Notes under the pieces: generated by a model | Told to the model about the DNA's origin: nothing | The model's database searches: none | What the model saw: the letters and a program-made list of their open reading frames with translations, nothing else | Shown: one piece after another, positions 10,956 to 23,640 of the stretch | Numbering within the stretch: the stretch's first letter is position 1 | Layout: every line of letters starts with the position of its first letter | Program-made: the position numbers and the translations under genes | Source of the DNA: Nomia melanderi | Lineage: Eukaryota; Arthropoda; Insecta; Hymenoptera; Halictidae | Length of the DNA: 64,000 bases | NCBI RefSeq assembly: GCF_051020985.1 | Contig: NC_135000.1 | Span: 8,825,001 to 8,889,000 of the forward strand | Reading direction: 5' to 3'

Positions 10956-13900
10956 GGAAACGTAGACAGAATATGCTTGGAGTACGCCTATTATATATAG
11001 GAACTTATTTAGAATGACGCCCTTGTCAACATATTTCACGAACATTGAAATCGGCGAGGATGTAACTCACGTACACATTTACCAAAGCCGCTTTCCCTTC
11101 GTACCAATGAGTTACACATCAATCGGGACTCTGGTCGGATCAGCAAAACAGAGCACCGCGGGTCCCAAAGTGCGCCGCGCGGGCGTGCATCATCGTTAAA
11201 AATTCCTCGGGCCCGGTCCGGCCCGTTCCGATCCCGAAGGTCGATTAAACCCGGTCGTCCTTGTACGACCGGGCCGCGATCCGAAGCGGCGCGACCAGTT
11301 TCCACCCGGGGGACCCGCTTGTTTTTCCCGGCCACCGTTGGAAATTCGATTTCCCGGCGACGATTACTTTCTCCTCCCCCTTCGACGTCGGCTGGACCGC
11401 GGCTCCAGACAGTCGTCGACGGGGGAGTCTGGTTATCGGCGAACCGTAAAATAAATTCTCCCGGTGGCTGACGCGCGATAGATAACCGGGAGAGCGCGTC
11501 GCAGCCGCGGTTTTGCGGGCCGGTCCACGAGAGGAATCGTTCTTTCTTCCGCTCGTCCTTTGCCCCGCGCCCTTTCTCCGCCCGTCTGTTTCGCATTCGC
11601 GTCCCCCGTGCCCCGGATATCATCGAGATATCACCTAGCAACGGGACCTGATAGCTCCCCAGCGGGAATCGATCGAATCGCGGTGTAACGCGATGTATGG
11701 CGCAAAGCTTTGTCATTGTCCCGCGATCCTTCGAAGGCTCGATCGCTGCCGATTCCACTCGCTTTCCGGCTTTGGCCTGATCGCGCCGGGAACGCGGCTT
11801 TGGGGGATGATTCCTGGATGGATGGTGGATTGCTGCGAATATTTTGGGACTAGAAACTTCATTTTATCGGGAATTTTTGACCGTTTGTTGTGTGTGCAAG
11901 ATAAGGTGCTCAGTTTGTAGACGGTTTGTGGTCCGATGCTTTATAAATCGATAGGAGAATAGAATATCAGTTTGAAAATTGGCACATCGAGTATCTCGGA
12001 GTTCCTTTGATACGTGAAAATCAACTAAATGAATAGAGACATGATACGAATGAAGATGTTTAAAAAATATCTCTTAATTTTGTAGTTTTCTGGGATCAAA
12101 ATCGTTATTTATGTCTCTATCCCATAGAAACAAGCTTCAATTCGCAACGCTGGCTATTTCGAATGAAAGAATACCACGGAAAGGGTGTCGAAATTGAAAA
12201 GGAGCGACGTGGAACGCGAAATGAAGGGGATTCTGAGTATTCACGCGTGATCTCGCGCTCGAACGTGCGAAGCTAATGGCACTCGGGCGGAAGATAAGCC
12301 CTGGTCCTCGTCCTTTCAAACGTTTCCATCCCTTTTGTCGTCGTGCCTTTTTTCCGGCTCGTATCGCTAATTGAATTTGGAAGACGAGTGTTCGAGACAA
12401 ATTACGGTTTAATATAAAAGGGGAAGGTCCATCGTCAATCAACGTCCAATATAGGAACCAATATATTCCAATTGGAACAGTCTTAGACACCGAGATTCAT
12501 ATTTAAATCGAATAAAAATTTTCTAGGTACTTAAAACGTAGCTGATTCTTCTTTCTAATATTTAACCCCTTGTCCTGTGACATCGTATCAGACATTAATG
12601 AGATGCATTTCAAATGCGCACCGATTCTCGTGCAACGGACGGCTTTTCACGAATCAGTCGAAGTGGTTTACCTCCTGCGGAAAATTCGATTCTCGTCCTC
12701 GCCGATCGAGCGTATCCTTCGTTTTCATGGGTAAATTGTTTTCCTTTCGCCGTGCACACGAAGGACGCGACCGGTAATCGTTCCTTAACGATCCGAATTC
12801 TTTCCCCGGCTTGTACGAGGCCGTTTGAGCGTGTAACGCGTACGTTCTGGGCGGTTTGACGAAGGCAACGACCTACACCGCGCTCCGTATATGGCTCTCC
12901 CGAGGCGTTCGGGCTTCTTTCGACGCGTTCTTCTCCTCCGGCGTGTACCGCTTATTAGGAGATCCCTTCCTCCCGACGAGAGAAACCGCCCGGGGAAAAA
13001 AGATCCACGGTGAAATCGATTTTCCCGGCGAGACAGCGTTTCGCTGTTCCGGTCGTGTTCGGTCGGATTGATGCGGTTTTTAGAAAAACCCGAATATTAC
13101 CGGCGTTCGAGGCGAATTGCAATTTCTCTGTGTCAGAATTTGAACTTTGCTCTTTGAAGTAATGCCAGAAAATCCGTTGAAGTCTCAAAGTATTGAAACG
13201 GAATGAAAATAAATCGAGAAAATAGAGGAATCGCGGACGATCATTTTCCCGTCGTTCCAGGTTTCGTTCCGTTCAAGCTCCGCAGCTTCGAAAATAACGA
13301 AAGAATTATACGAAACGATAGTTTAAACGTTGAATTAAGTATCCCCGTACAATTCGGCGGAAAGAAACTGAAATTGTTTACACGTGGGCCGCTCGTAATC
13401 GGATCGCGATCCGGCCGGGAATATTTCAGCGAGCGCGCGCGACGTCTTAATCGCCTTAGAGAATCTGTTCACCGGGAGGAAGTCGCGGAGAGGAAAACGG
13501 GAAATCGGTTTAAACGAGCAACGACGTCGACGGCGATATCCTATTTCCACGGACGCGCGAAAACTCGAGACCGAAAGGAGATACGGCCTCGCCAGCTCGG
13601 AGAGGGCAGGCCGGGAACGCCGGGGGACTCTCGCGTTCCCGCAAAAAAAAACGTAACTAGGGTTTGCTGTCGGGGCGAAATCGAGTGGAACGAGCTAGGC
13701 TAGGGAATAGAGTTCATGGAACACTCCTTAGAGTGCCGGAAAATGGAATGAGATCCGGTAGGAGTCAAATATAGCGAGATGATAAGTCCAGTAGCCTCGG
13801 ATCAGACTTCGAAGAGTAGCGTAGATTTCTGCTGTATGTGACAGAAACCCAGCAGATTCGATTAGGATCTATTATATTTAAAGTCTAGAAGGTCCAAAGA

Positions 13901-15004
13901 TATTTAGTGACCAATGGAAACCTTTCAAACAGAATAGAATTCAGCGGAATTCATCTGAATTCTATAGAGTCTACCTAACTACTAGATCTGGAAGAAGTAA
14001 GATCCTCTAAATTCAGGTGGAGTTTAATGGAGTTTATTAAAAATACGCAATGTTTTTTAATATTTCTTCGAGTAGAAGAGTCCTTCGTACCTGGGATACC
14101 TAAACGAGACCCAAAAAACCTGTAAATATCGCGTAGTCCAAGGAAATCCCATTAAATCAGAAAGTCTCTAGCGCAGTGTATGAAGCTATTAGGTAGAGTC
14201 AGAGGTTTCAGCCGCATTCCAGAAGCGTTTGCCTTTGTTCAGCCGATTTTATCAAGATCCACTAGCTACAGAATGTAATAGAATTCCATAGAATCCCATA
14301 GAATCCCACATAATTCATGAAAAATCTCTAAATCCCGTCACAATCGATAGCAGATGTGGTTAACCACGACCTAATGAAGCGAGGTTAGAGCGTCCAGTCG
14401 ATTAGGATCACGCAGCACCAAGATCAAACCGGGCATGTGGTTAATTATGATTGAACCGAAGCTCAGCGCAACGATAAGGAAGAGGCAGCCGGCTAGCCCA
14501 CAATAAAATTCCTCGGTTAAACGGCGAACCGAGCGAAACGAGATGTTTCCCGCGTACTGCATCCAGCGGCCGGGCTTTAATTAAATTTCCCTTGGCCCGC
14601 CCCGGGGTGGGGGCGAATGATACATATTCAACGACGTAAGGAATTCCTTTTGGTCTTAAACGTTCTGGAAACGACCCCGATAGAACGCGCAATTTCCCAC
14701 GCGATTCCGAAGCAACGCGGTCGCCGCGGGCTGCTTGATGTATCCGAGATAAACGACACGCGCGTGCGGGAAACCCTTTTATCGCGGCTGTTGCGCGCCG
14801 TTCCGCCTTTGTCATTAAATCGTCAGCGATATCTACGTTCCTAGAATCGAATTTCCGGGGTCCTTGGATAGTTTGCGGTTCTGGCTTGACGGCGGACACG
14901 TTTGATGCATTGCCTTTGGCGTGTTGTACGAGCTTTCTTAGCGTACGATAATGTTAACGAAATTGGAGTTGACTTCATCTTCTTGAATTTGAATGGATTA
15001 ACGA

Positions 15005-15280
15005 CAATTTCTTAATCTTCAATTTTCTAAGCTTCAATTTCCTAATCTTCAGTTTCCTAACTTTCTAGTTTCCAATCTTCCAACTTCCAATTGAGCTATT
15101 TCTAACTTCTCAGCTTTCAATTTTCCAGTTTCCCATTGCCCAGTTTTCAATGTCGCAGTCTCCAATTTCCCAACTCCCAATGTAGCAATCCCTAATCTTT
15201 CAGCTTTCGATCTTTCAATTCTCCAATTCCCAATTTCCCAGCTTCCAATTCTCCAATTCACAATTGCCAACAAAAAATCC
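15005..15280 (+). repeat. Degenerate short tandem repeat, CTTCCAATTTCC type
   Basis: About 270 bases of CTTCCAATT / TTTCCCA words with a 10-12 base rhythm, strongly pyrimidine-biased on this strand. The motif is the complement of that in the array at 48120. Confidence 0.65.
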
Positions 15281-15559
15281 CATATCACACGATTCCAGCC
15301 AGTTCCCCATTAACCCATAGATCCCCAAACACCGTCGCCCTCCCACTAATCGATCATAGGGCTCACTCGTTTCATCCCTCACAGCGCCCTTCTCAAATCC
15401 TTTGTCCGTGGGGTCCGTCGATATTTGGCAAGAACAAGCCGGCAATTTGCAACGCGCGAGAGAAGGAGGCTCGCCGTCTGCCTTCGCCCTGACGCAGGGT
15501 TCACGGTTCACCGGCCCCGTCTGCGCCCTCCTCCGCGCCCCTCGCCGCCGGTTCGGCCC

Positions 15560-15720
15560 GTATTAAAATGCGCCAGCATGATTCTAATAGAAGGCATTAC
15601 CGGGCCGGGGCTTGGATGCAAACACGTTGTAATGTATTCATATTGGCCCCGGCGTGCTCCACGGACCTCAAAGCGAGAGGGCTCTTCCTCGGCTGTGATA
15701 TTTGAATTTTAATGCGAGCC
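15560..15720. promoter_or_regulatory. Candidate regulatory element in a GC patch
   Basis: A mixed block (CCCGTATTAAAATGCGCCAG, CATTACCGGGCCGGGGCTTG, AATGTATTCATATTGGCCCC) alternates AT-rich and GC-rich words in the way conserved insect non-coding elements often do. The frames it opens are not protein-like. The call is by texture only. Confidence 0.25.
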
Positions 15721-16336
15721 CTCTCTTCCGCCGGCCTATCCTCTGCCCCCGTTATCTCCGCCCAGTTTCATCCCCCCGTGGCAAGGATACTCGAAACCAT
15801 CGCATTTTCCGCCAACAATCGCCGGATTTCCCTGGCCCGGGCTGCCTCGCTTTCTCTCCTCTCCGCGCGGAGTCGCCGAGAAAGGGGTTGCAGCCCCTTT
15901 TCGTGGAGGAGTTTTGATCCAGTCGCCGCACTGCGCGGCCGAACACCAGTTTTCTGGAGAAAACTCGACGACTTGCTCAAAAAGTGGGAAACTGAGCTAT
16001 TTTATTTCAACATTTCGGGATATGTGACGAATGAAATTATTAACCTTGTTTGGAGGAAAGCCGGTGACACTTTCAGTGGCAAATGGCAAACTTTTGGGAA
16101 GGGAGAGATAAAGATAAATTCTAGGAGAAAATGGTTAATATAAGATGATAATAGAAAGTTTTAGGTTCGAAGGTCGAGAGTCCTTTAATTACTGTTCACT
16201 GATTTTCTAATCGTTCCAAAAGAACAATTCGGATTGTTTATTCATGTTCGCAGTGTTTATATCGAACAAACGACAAATTTGTAAGATCAACAGTGCTTTC
16301 GTATAGATTTCATTCGACTAAGATTCGTTAGGCACG

Positions 16337-16545
16337 ACTTCATTAGACTTTGATTCACTCACACTGGAATTTATTGAACTATGACCCCTTAAAGTGACTT
16401 TATCGAATTTGATCTATTAAAGTGGGCTTCACCGGACTCTGGTCCATTAGTCTAGACTTCAATGAACTCTGCTCCATTAGATTAGTCTCGATCGGACTCC
16501 GATTCGCATCGCTAGATTCGACTGACCTTTGATCCGTTACGCAGG
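16337..16545 (+). repeat. 30-bp degenerate tandem repeat, locus 1 (about seven units)
   Basis: The unit is approximately ACTTTATCGGACTCTGATCC then ATTAGATTGG. Starts at 16337, 16397, 16456 and 16515 mark every second unit (59-60 bases). Units are diverged, but the ACTTNAT...GAACTCTG...CCATTAG core persists. Confidence 0.75.
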
Positions 16546-17329
16546 ACGTTGCTTCCGAGAGCCAACATCCGCGGATACCTCCTGCATTTCGACCGATAAA
16601 AGAATCTTCTTTTCACTCACCCCTTTCCAAAAGTATGTACTCGCTTCCGTTGTTGTGATTACTATTCTCTTAAACCAACGTAATTTTAATAGATTACCGA
16701 TTGTTACGCATTCAAATTTTACTAAATTAGATAAATTAGATAAATTACAATTTTTTGATCAATCTAAAGGCAAGAAAAATGAACAATCCTTAATTCAAAC
16801 CTTGAAACTTCACCAAAATCATTCAATTTTTCTGTCGCAGGCGCTGAAACCGATGCCTACCGGCGCCTCCACTGTCTGAACCGGGCCACTAGTCTGATGT
16901 GAGTAAACTTTCACTGCCCTGACCCATCGGTCGTTCCGTTTCCATCGGTCAAGGGTCACAGGCTCGTTAACCGTTCGAACATACACGCCGTTACAAACAA
17001 AAAAGGAAGGAAAAACGGGTATATACCGATCGAACGGAACGATCGAGCGTGACCGTTCGCTTTTCTGCGCTGGGACAAAGGCCCAGCTTCCGGTACACGC
17101 TGCCATTAAGCCTGTTATCGCGCTCAGCCGGCTCGATCTATTGAAATTCGCCCGTGATTCGGGGTCGGCCGGCGGAATCACCGCGCCGAGCGTTCGATGA
17201 TCCACCAAGAAAGGATCTGTTCCTTTCCTCTTACGGGAGCTGATCCCCTTTCGAAACGAGAAATTTCCTTATTTTTTAATTCAATCTGATCAAAGAATAA
17301 CTTCGAGTTAATTACAAACAGATGAGAAG

Positions 17330-17569
17330 TTAACCCTTTGCACTCGAGAGGTGACTCTCAGTCACCATTTGATTTGATGCAGCAAAACTATGAAGTTAAA
17401 TATTTAGTAGCTTAAATTAAACTTCATATTGTTATGTGAAATATTTAAGTAAAATATCTTTGTTGCTTAATTTATCTGAGAGTCATCGTTAAATTAGGTT
17501 CAAACGTCGTCTGTATCTCGAAAAATCTTGAATATTTCCAGTAAAAAACTTTCGAGTGCAAAGGGTTAA
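17330..17569 (+). mobile_element. TTAA MITE family A, complete copy 1 (piggyBac-like)
   Basis: TTAA target duplications at 17330-17333 and 17566-17569 enclose 14-base terminal inverted repeats CCCTTTGCACTCGA / TCGAGTGCAAAGGG. A short palindrome GGTGACTCTCAGTCACC follows the left terminus. It is 240 bp, AT-rich and non-coding. TTAA targeting and CCC termini are hallmarks of the piggyBac superfamily. The assignment is by structure only. Confidence 0.85.
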
Positions 17570-18168
17570 ATGAAACCTTTGAAAAAGCTTGTGTTAAGAT
17601 ATTAAATAATTCTAACGATAATACTAATAATAATTCTAATTATACTGAAAAGAATGATAATAATGATAGTGGAAAATAATTGCAATAATAATGACAATTA
17701 TTTAGTATCTTATTCTTTCGATATTATCAATTACAATAGTTAATTATTATTAATATTAAAATAAATTCTATGGTCATCAGTACCGCTTTCATATTAAAGA
17801 AATCTTCGTTTAAACTTACAAATTGCTCTAATATCTCGCGCGCAAGCTTCCAGGGCTTAAGATCGACGTCTTTGACGGAATCTCGTTTGGTAGATCCAGC
17901 CAGTACGACACTAAAATATGATTACGAAAGTTTTCGAGTAAATTAATCGCTGCGGGTCGCGTCCGCCGGTGTGGTCATGAGAAGTGGGTCACGAAACCGC
18001 CGTAATCCTCGCGTCTACGGCTCCGACGTGATCGAAACCGGTTGAAACATACCGGCGAGGCCGGTCGGATGCGTTCGTCGGTGCAGATTTGGTCCCCTGG
18101 CTCCTCCGAACTCGGCGACAACTTCGTTCCCGGTGATTTCACGTGGTGGCCGTTGCTTTCGTGATCAG

Positions 18169-18444
18169 TCGAGCTCCTCTTATCGTTTGTTAGGACGTGA
18201 ATTCATTAATATCAGCTGCCGAGGTCGTGGGACATTTGTGTCTTCTGTTTGAAGTGTTAAAATTGCGAACGCGGTGGATAATGTGTGCCACAATGCTATT
18301 GCATAATTAATATCATAATGTATACGCGTTATTAATATCATAACGTAATTTTAATACTTCAGAACATAGAAGAAACGAACATTCCACGACCTCGGAAGCT
18401 GATGTTAACGAATCCATGTTCTAATTAACGATAAGAGAGCTCGA
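18169..18444. repeat. Imperfect inverted repeat, about 90-base arms
   Basis: TCGAGCTCCTCTTATCG near 18169 pairs with CGATAAGAGAGCTCGA ending at 18444. Further in, GCCGAGGTCGTGG pairs with CCACGACCTCGG and GAAGTGTTAAAATT with AATTTTAATACTTC. The spacer of about 80 bases repeats ATTAATATCATAA. It is a foldback or decayed MITE, and no target duplication is evident. Confidence 0.65.
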
Positions 18445-18999
18445 TGCTAACTAATGATTACGATTGATTTTAATATCGTAGAAATATCGGAGTAATCACT
18501 GCGATTATCGGTACCACTTTCTTTCAGTTTAATGTGATCAAAAGGTAGCTTTGAGTGCATTCTTAATAGGAAATTATTAGCAATTATGATTATCGTTTCA
18601 TCATTTACTTTGTTACAATATTAGCATTCTATAATTCGAGGAGATCAACCCTTCCGTTGGCAAGCGGAACGTTGGAGGACTCAATCGGCATTACGTTATT
18701 GATATTCGATAATGTTTGTTCTTTCCCAAGTTTGTTGGTCAACCTGCAAAAGCAGCAACATATTTGTTAGTTCCGAATTGCAAGTCTTCCAAATTACTGA
18801 ACTTCCAAATAATGTATTTGTTGTTTCATAATAAATTCCAACGAAACTTCAGTACTACAATATCTGTTGTATCGTGACAAACCTAAATCACGATACTTGA
18901 TTACATTAATTTCTAAAGTAGAAAATTTACCATCAGTATATTCAACGATCCAGGGTAATCTCACCGAATTTCCACGAATCCAAAGCAAATGTTATAAAA

Positions 19000-19160
19000 A
19001 CAACGAAGAAACGAAGTTGCTAACATAAGGAACCCTTTGACGACGATTCTAAAGGGAACCTTTCGCAGATTCTGCGAAATTAGATATCGAATGCTTAAAT
19101 AATAAAGAATAAGGGAATCATATGCTTCTCTTGCTGTTTGATTAGTTAAAATCTTATTAA
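19000..19160 (+). repeat. Truncated tandem duplicate of the adjacent MITE and its flank
   Basis: AACGAAGTTGCTAACATAAG then GAACCCTTTGACGACG here matches the flank and start of the element at 19196 at a spacing near 166 bases. The duplication therefore took flanking DNA along with the element and is not a second insertion. Confidence 0.6.
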
Positions 19161-19195
19161 AAAAAACTAAAACCACGAAGTTTCTAATATAAGGA

Positions 19196-19391
19196 TTAAC
19201 CCTTTGACGACGATTCTAAAGTGTGCAGATTCTGTGAAATTAGATATCGAATGCTCAAATAACACAGAATAAGGGAATCATATACTGGTTTCTTGCTGTT
19301 TGAGTAGTTAAATCGTTTTCTCGCAACCTGATATCCCTAATACGAAAGTTTCATCCCGGTAAAACGTCGACGTTCGTTCGCGAAGGGTTAA
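19196..19391 (+). mobile_element. TTAA MITE family B, second subfamily
   Basis: TTAACCCTTTGACGACGATT to GTTCGTTCGCGAAGGGTTAA, 196 bp. It shares the TTGCTGTTTGAGTAGTTAAA block with the copy at 49567. A truncated repeat of its 5' half plus flank lies at 19000-19160. Confidence 0.75.
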
Positions 19392-20039
19392 TAAATTAGT
19401 GTCGAACGATCCCCGGGGTGTACGAGGTGAGTCTTGACTAATCAGCTACGAGGCGTTTCAAACTTAATTAGACCGAATGTTCCGAATGAATCGTTGCTGT
19501 CGCGGATTCGGGGAAGAAGGCCGGATTCACGGTTCAATTAGAAGCGGCGCGAGCGAATTTAATTACGGCCGCCTAAGGAACGCTTAACGTTTGCCAACAA
19601 CACTCACTGTATCGTTGGCGCGCCCCGCTCGCCGCCATAATTATGATCGCGACAATGCTTCCGCCGTGTTTCACCGGCGATGGTGGCCCCCTTTGTGTTC
19701 GACCCGAACGACCTGACCCTACGCGACCCGACCCGGGGCAGGGCAGGTCGTTTTTCGTTGTCCCGTTAATTAAGGGGAACGATGGAAAAACATCATTTTC
19801 TCTTTTCCCCGGTTTTTCGAGGTCCGCGCGTGACGCAAATGAGTTAGCCGGGTAATTGCCGTGGAAAATCGAGCGGGGTTGCTTTTTCCAACCCCGAAAG
19901 CGGCTGACCCCTTTGTCTTTCGGTTGGCCAATGGGAATTAACGAGCTACTTGCCGGCTACCCGAGGCTAATGGTGATTAAATTTGGATTAATGGCGTCTT
20001 GATGGTGCTTTGAACATATCTTGCTTGCATCTTCAGCCA

Positions 20040-20140
20040 TTACACTGGATTTTATTGGACTACGATCCATTAGATTGGACTTTATCGGACTCTGATCCAT
20101 TGTATTTGATTTCATTGTAGATCCATTGAAGGATCCATAG
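20040..20140 (+). repeat. 30-bp degenerate tandem repeat, locus 2 (three units)
   Basis: Units start at 20049, 20079 and 20109 (exact 30-base period) with GGACTCTGATCCATT. This is the same repeat as at 16337, 3.7 kb away. Confidence 0.75.
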
Positions 20141-21139
20141 GATTAGATTCAATCAAATTTCATTACAGATGCATCTCCAGTTGCATTGTTCCTTTCCAGA
20201 TTTCGATCCATTAACTTCAAACTTCAATCCACCAAGAATTCACTATACTCTGATTCACAAACTATTCCACATCGAATCCAAAACCATTGTCATCCACGAT
20301 CGGTTCCATTTAATTCCACTTCACCATCCCCTTTAGAATCCTCATTTCCACAGGAAATCGCGATCTACTAGGCCGAATCCGATTGGATCCTAGTTTTCCT
20401 TATCGAATCCACATGAATTTAATGAATTCCGTCAGATCCTACCGTGCCTCTTCCGATCGATTCCACAGGATCCAGCGCTGCTCGATCGTAAAGGACTCGA
20501 CCGACCCGGGATCCACGATGTTAGATCGCGATCAGTTTCTAGAGCGGCGGACGGGGCGAAATAGCAGTTAAAATTAATGAAAAGAATGGATCGGCTTCGA
20601 CGGAAGCTTAGAAAGCAACGAGAGCGCGCTTTCGGTCGGTCGGAGAACCGAAGGGCTTTCTCTCGAACGAACCCAATTAGCGGCCACCCCCCGCCCCTGT
20701 CCCTTTTCAAGTTTCCGCCAGCTAATTTCACCCGTTCCGCTGGCCCCCCTTTTTTTTCCTCCGCGACGTATTTACCCGGAAAATAATGAGTGGGGGTCTC
20801 GTTATTTCTTTCCGAGCTGCTCGTTCCTTCTCCACCGTCGTCTCCCTCGCAACCCTCTCCCGCAGGAACACCGGGCAAGATCACGGGAATATCGGACCGT
20901 CCCGCGGCGCACCGGGTAACTGGCCGGGTCGACACGGGATTCGTATTGGTCTCGTTATGTTTATTATTATCCGTGTTCTTTGGTTCTTTGTTTAGCCGTT
21001 ACCGATATTCTACCGGTACGATCGTCAGACGAATTTTCGAGGGTTGTCGCTCTCGAGAATTACTATATTTGTAGCGTATATTCCTTTTCATTTGAGTTAC
21101 GGGGATCAGTGGTTATTATCTAATGTTCGATGATATTCA

Positions 21140-21375
21140 AAGTATTAATAATAATAGTAGTAGTAATAGTAATAGTAACACTAATAGTAATAGTAGTGAT
21201 TAATAGCTGATAAAATAATAATAATAACAACAACAACAGTAATAGTAGCAGTAATAGTAATAGTAACAGTAATAGTAATAGTAGTGATTAATAGCTGATG
21301 AAATAATAATAATAATAATAACAACAGTAATAGTAATAGTAATACTAATAGAGATAACTAATAGCTAATAAAACA
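21140..21375 (+). repeat. TAA/TAG/CAA trinucleotide array with a longer superunit
   Basis: AATAGTAATAGTAACAGTAA-type triplets are broken by GTGATTAATAGCTGATAAAA, which recurs twice about 100 bases apart. The microsatellite has therefore been duplicated as a block. Confidence 0.8.
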
Positions 21376-23394
21376 ACAAATGAGAATTAATAGAATAATA
21401 AGATGTGAAATAATAAAATACTAATTACTAGCAGACAGAATAACAACTTGAATAGCATTCGAGAATATTCATATCAACTTCTCCACAACTATAATGAACA
21501 TAATTTTGTTCCTTAAAAGGAATGCTATCGTTAGATTTCATCGTTCCCCGGCTCGGAGAACACTAAGAGCCACTAAGAATCGCGAATGACCCATTCTTAT
21601 GTAGATCCAGAGCGAAGATCCGACTCGAACCGAGCCGCTCCCCGCCGAATCCAATCAAACTCTCTCTTAGCGAGGCTAATCGTCAAGCCTAATCACGATT
21701 ACGCTAAACGGCGCCGTTCTAAGGAAGCCTGGAAGGCGAGATTCGGCGGCGAGCCGCAATTTCTAGGCCAAGTAGAACGGCTTTTATCTCGGCGTGATAT
21801 TTCACGACCGCGGCCGCGTTTCGTTCGTATGCGCCGATCGTTTGCGCAATCGTGCTCCCCTCGAACGATCGAGAGAAAGAGAACGAGAGTGGGACCGTGA
21901 GAAACGGGGCCCGCGGAGCGACGGGTCCGCCCGTTCCACGGTGAGAGGACGCGAAAACGCACGGCCGATCGCGTATTTACATTCTGCGCGGGATCTGCTC
22001 GCGATCTGCGTGCGCGAGACTCGCGTCGGCCTGGGGTCAACGTCTCGGAATACGTATCACTCGGTTTTTCCCGATTCGCAGGCAGCAATTAACGCGGAGA
22101 CTGAAACGAAGCCTCGTCTGCGTTGCTTTTGGTTTAGAATTCTCCGACTTTGGACGCGTTTTTTCGAATTTTAAGTAGATTTTCGAGATCGGTGTCGAGT
22201 AGACTGTGAATTGATCGATAGTTTGGTAAGGTGAGATGTTGTATGGTGAGTTTCGAACCTGTAACTTTATTGATAAGGAAATTACAACGAAAATTTGGGT
22301 CGCCGAGTCTGCGTTTTACCGTTGGATCGCGCGTAGGAATTTGAATGTTATCGAATTGCTCGGAATTTCGCTCTGTTTAGTGTTTAACACTTTATGCGTC
22401 GAGTTCCTAGACGTTCACCGCGTTCATCGATCAATTTGCAAAGTATTTAGCGAACAACTAGGCCCGATTGTTCAGCGTCGAAACAGCGAATCGACCAGCG
22501 AATCACGCGCGAAATTGTCGTCGGAGGTCCCGCGTCGACTAGGAAACAAACGGAAGTTAACGATTCCCCGATTCAATTCCGGCCCGACGACTCGTTCATT
22601 TGTTACCGGTTCCATTAATAATTTCCACTGCGTAACGGCCGACGATCGGCCGAACGAACAGCGATTCTCGCTTGAAAAGTTAAACAACGACAGTTTCTCA
22701 CTGTGATAATCAATTTATCACAGCGATAAGGAATTATTTATCTGAAAAAGTGAACGGCGAATCCATTTGTTGAAATTGAATTAAACAATGGATTCGATGC
22801 ACGAGTGGAATATCAGTTTTACAGGATTCGAGGATAATTGCGAGGAAACTAGAGCGAAACGAAGAGAATTACGAGGAAGATTCTCGCGGTGCCACTTTCC
22901 CGAGATTGTCAGAAATTGTTAGGACAAGTTTAGCCAGTCCAGCCGTATGTTTTTCCACGAGCGACGACCAAGTTTCCCGAACTCCTCCCCCGGAGTAATT
23001 TTTAATTTAGACTTTGTTTTTCCCGAACTTTCGAAAGTGATCGTCGCCGCGCAGATTTTACGACGGCAATATCCACCCCGCGGAAAAGTACGTCGCGGGA
23101 AAATTAGTTTTCCCTTTCAGAGAAAGTGTCGAAGAACGCTGGAATTTGCTCCCCGGAGGGAACGTAATTTCCTATTATCTTTTAGTTGAAATATACTGTA
23201 ATGAAGAGTTCTTTAAGCTTGGCAAAAGATGCTGCGAAATTTACAAGGTTTTTATTTCGCTGTGGCGAAGGATTAATCAATCGTGACGTGAAATTCTTTG
23301 TAATTCGGAAATTTTCAAATTTCCTGGTTTTCAGATTATGGAACTTTGAATGTTTAAAAGCTTTAAAATCGTAAAACTTAAACATTTTTTCATT

Positions 23395-23640
23395 TTGAAG
23401 CTCTGAATTTTGGAACTTTGGGATATTGAAACTTCGAACTTTGGAACTTTTGGATATTAACACTTGGAACTTTGTAGTATTAAAGCTTCGAAACTTTGGA
23501 ACATTCGGATATTAAAACTTGGAACTTTGTAATATTAAAGCATTGAAACTTTGGAACTTTCAGATATTAACACTTGGAACTTTGTAATATTAAAGCCTCG
23601 AAACTTTGGAACTCTAGAACATCAAAACCTCTGAACTTGG
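23395..23640 (+). repeat. 55-bp minisatellite
   Basis: CTTGGAACTTTGTAATATTA starts units at 23463, 23518 and 23573, exactly 55 bases apart. Each unit also holds CGAAACTTTGGAAC and GATATTAA. Degenerate units flank the array on both sides (23290-23720). Confidence 0.85.

Larger units (their letters stand above)
7890..16330. other. No gene recognised; alternating GC patches and AT-rich DNA
   Basis: CpG-rich patches lie at about 8000-8580, 8980-9340, 10010-10400, 11050-11800, 12600-13720, 14500-14900 and 15420-15960. Open frames such as 11036-11758 (-) and 13203-13703 (+) are Arg/Ser/Pro-rich and look compositional. 13720-14350 is AT-rich with AGAATCCCAT repeats near 14285. Apart from the repeats listed separately I see no exon signal. 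Confidence 0.45.

Noticed and set aside
11036..11758. 240-codon open frame (-)
   Set aside because: GC-patch composition (Arg, Gly, Pro), no recognisable motif, and other open frames overlap it on the opposite strand.
15215..15511. Repetitive protein-like frame ENWKLGNWELEN (-)
   Set aside because: It is the translation of the CTTCCAATT repeat, not a repeat protein. Stops and frame drift break it.
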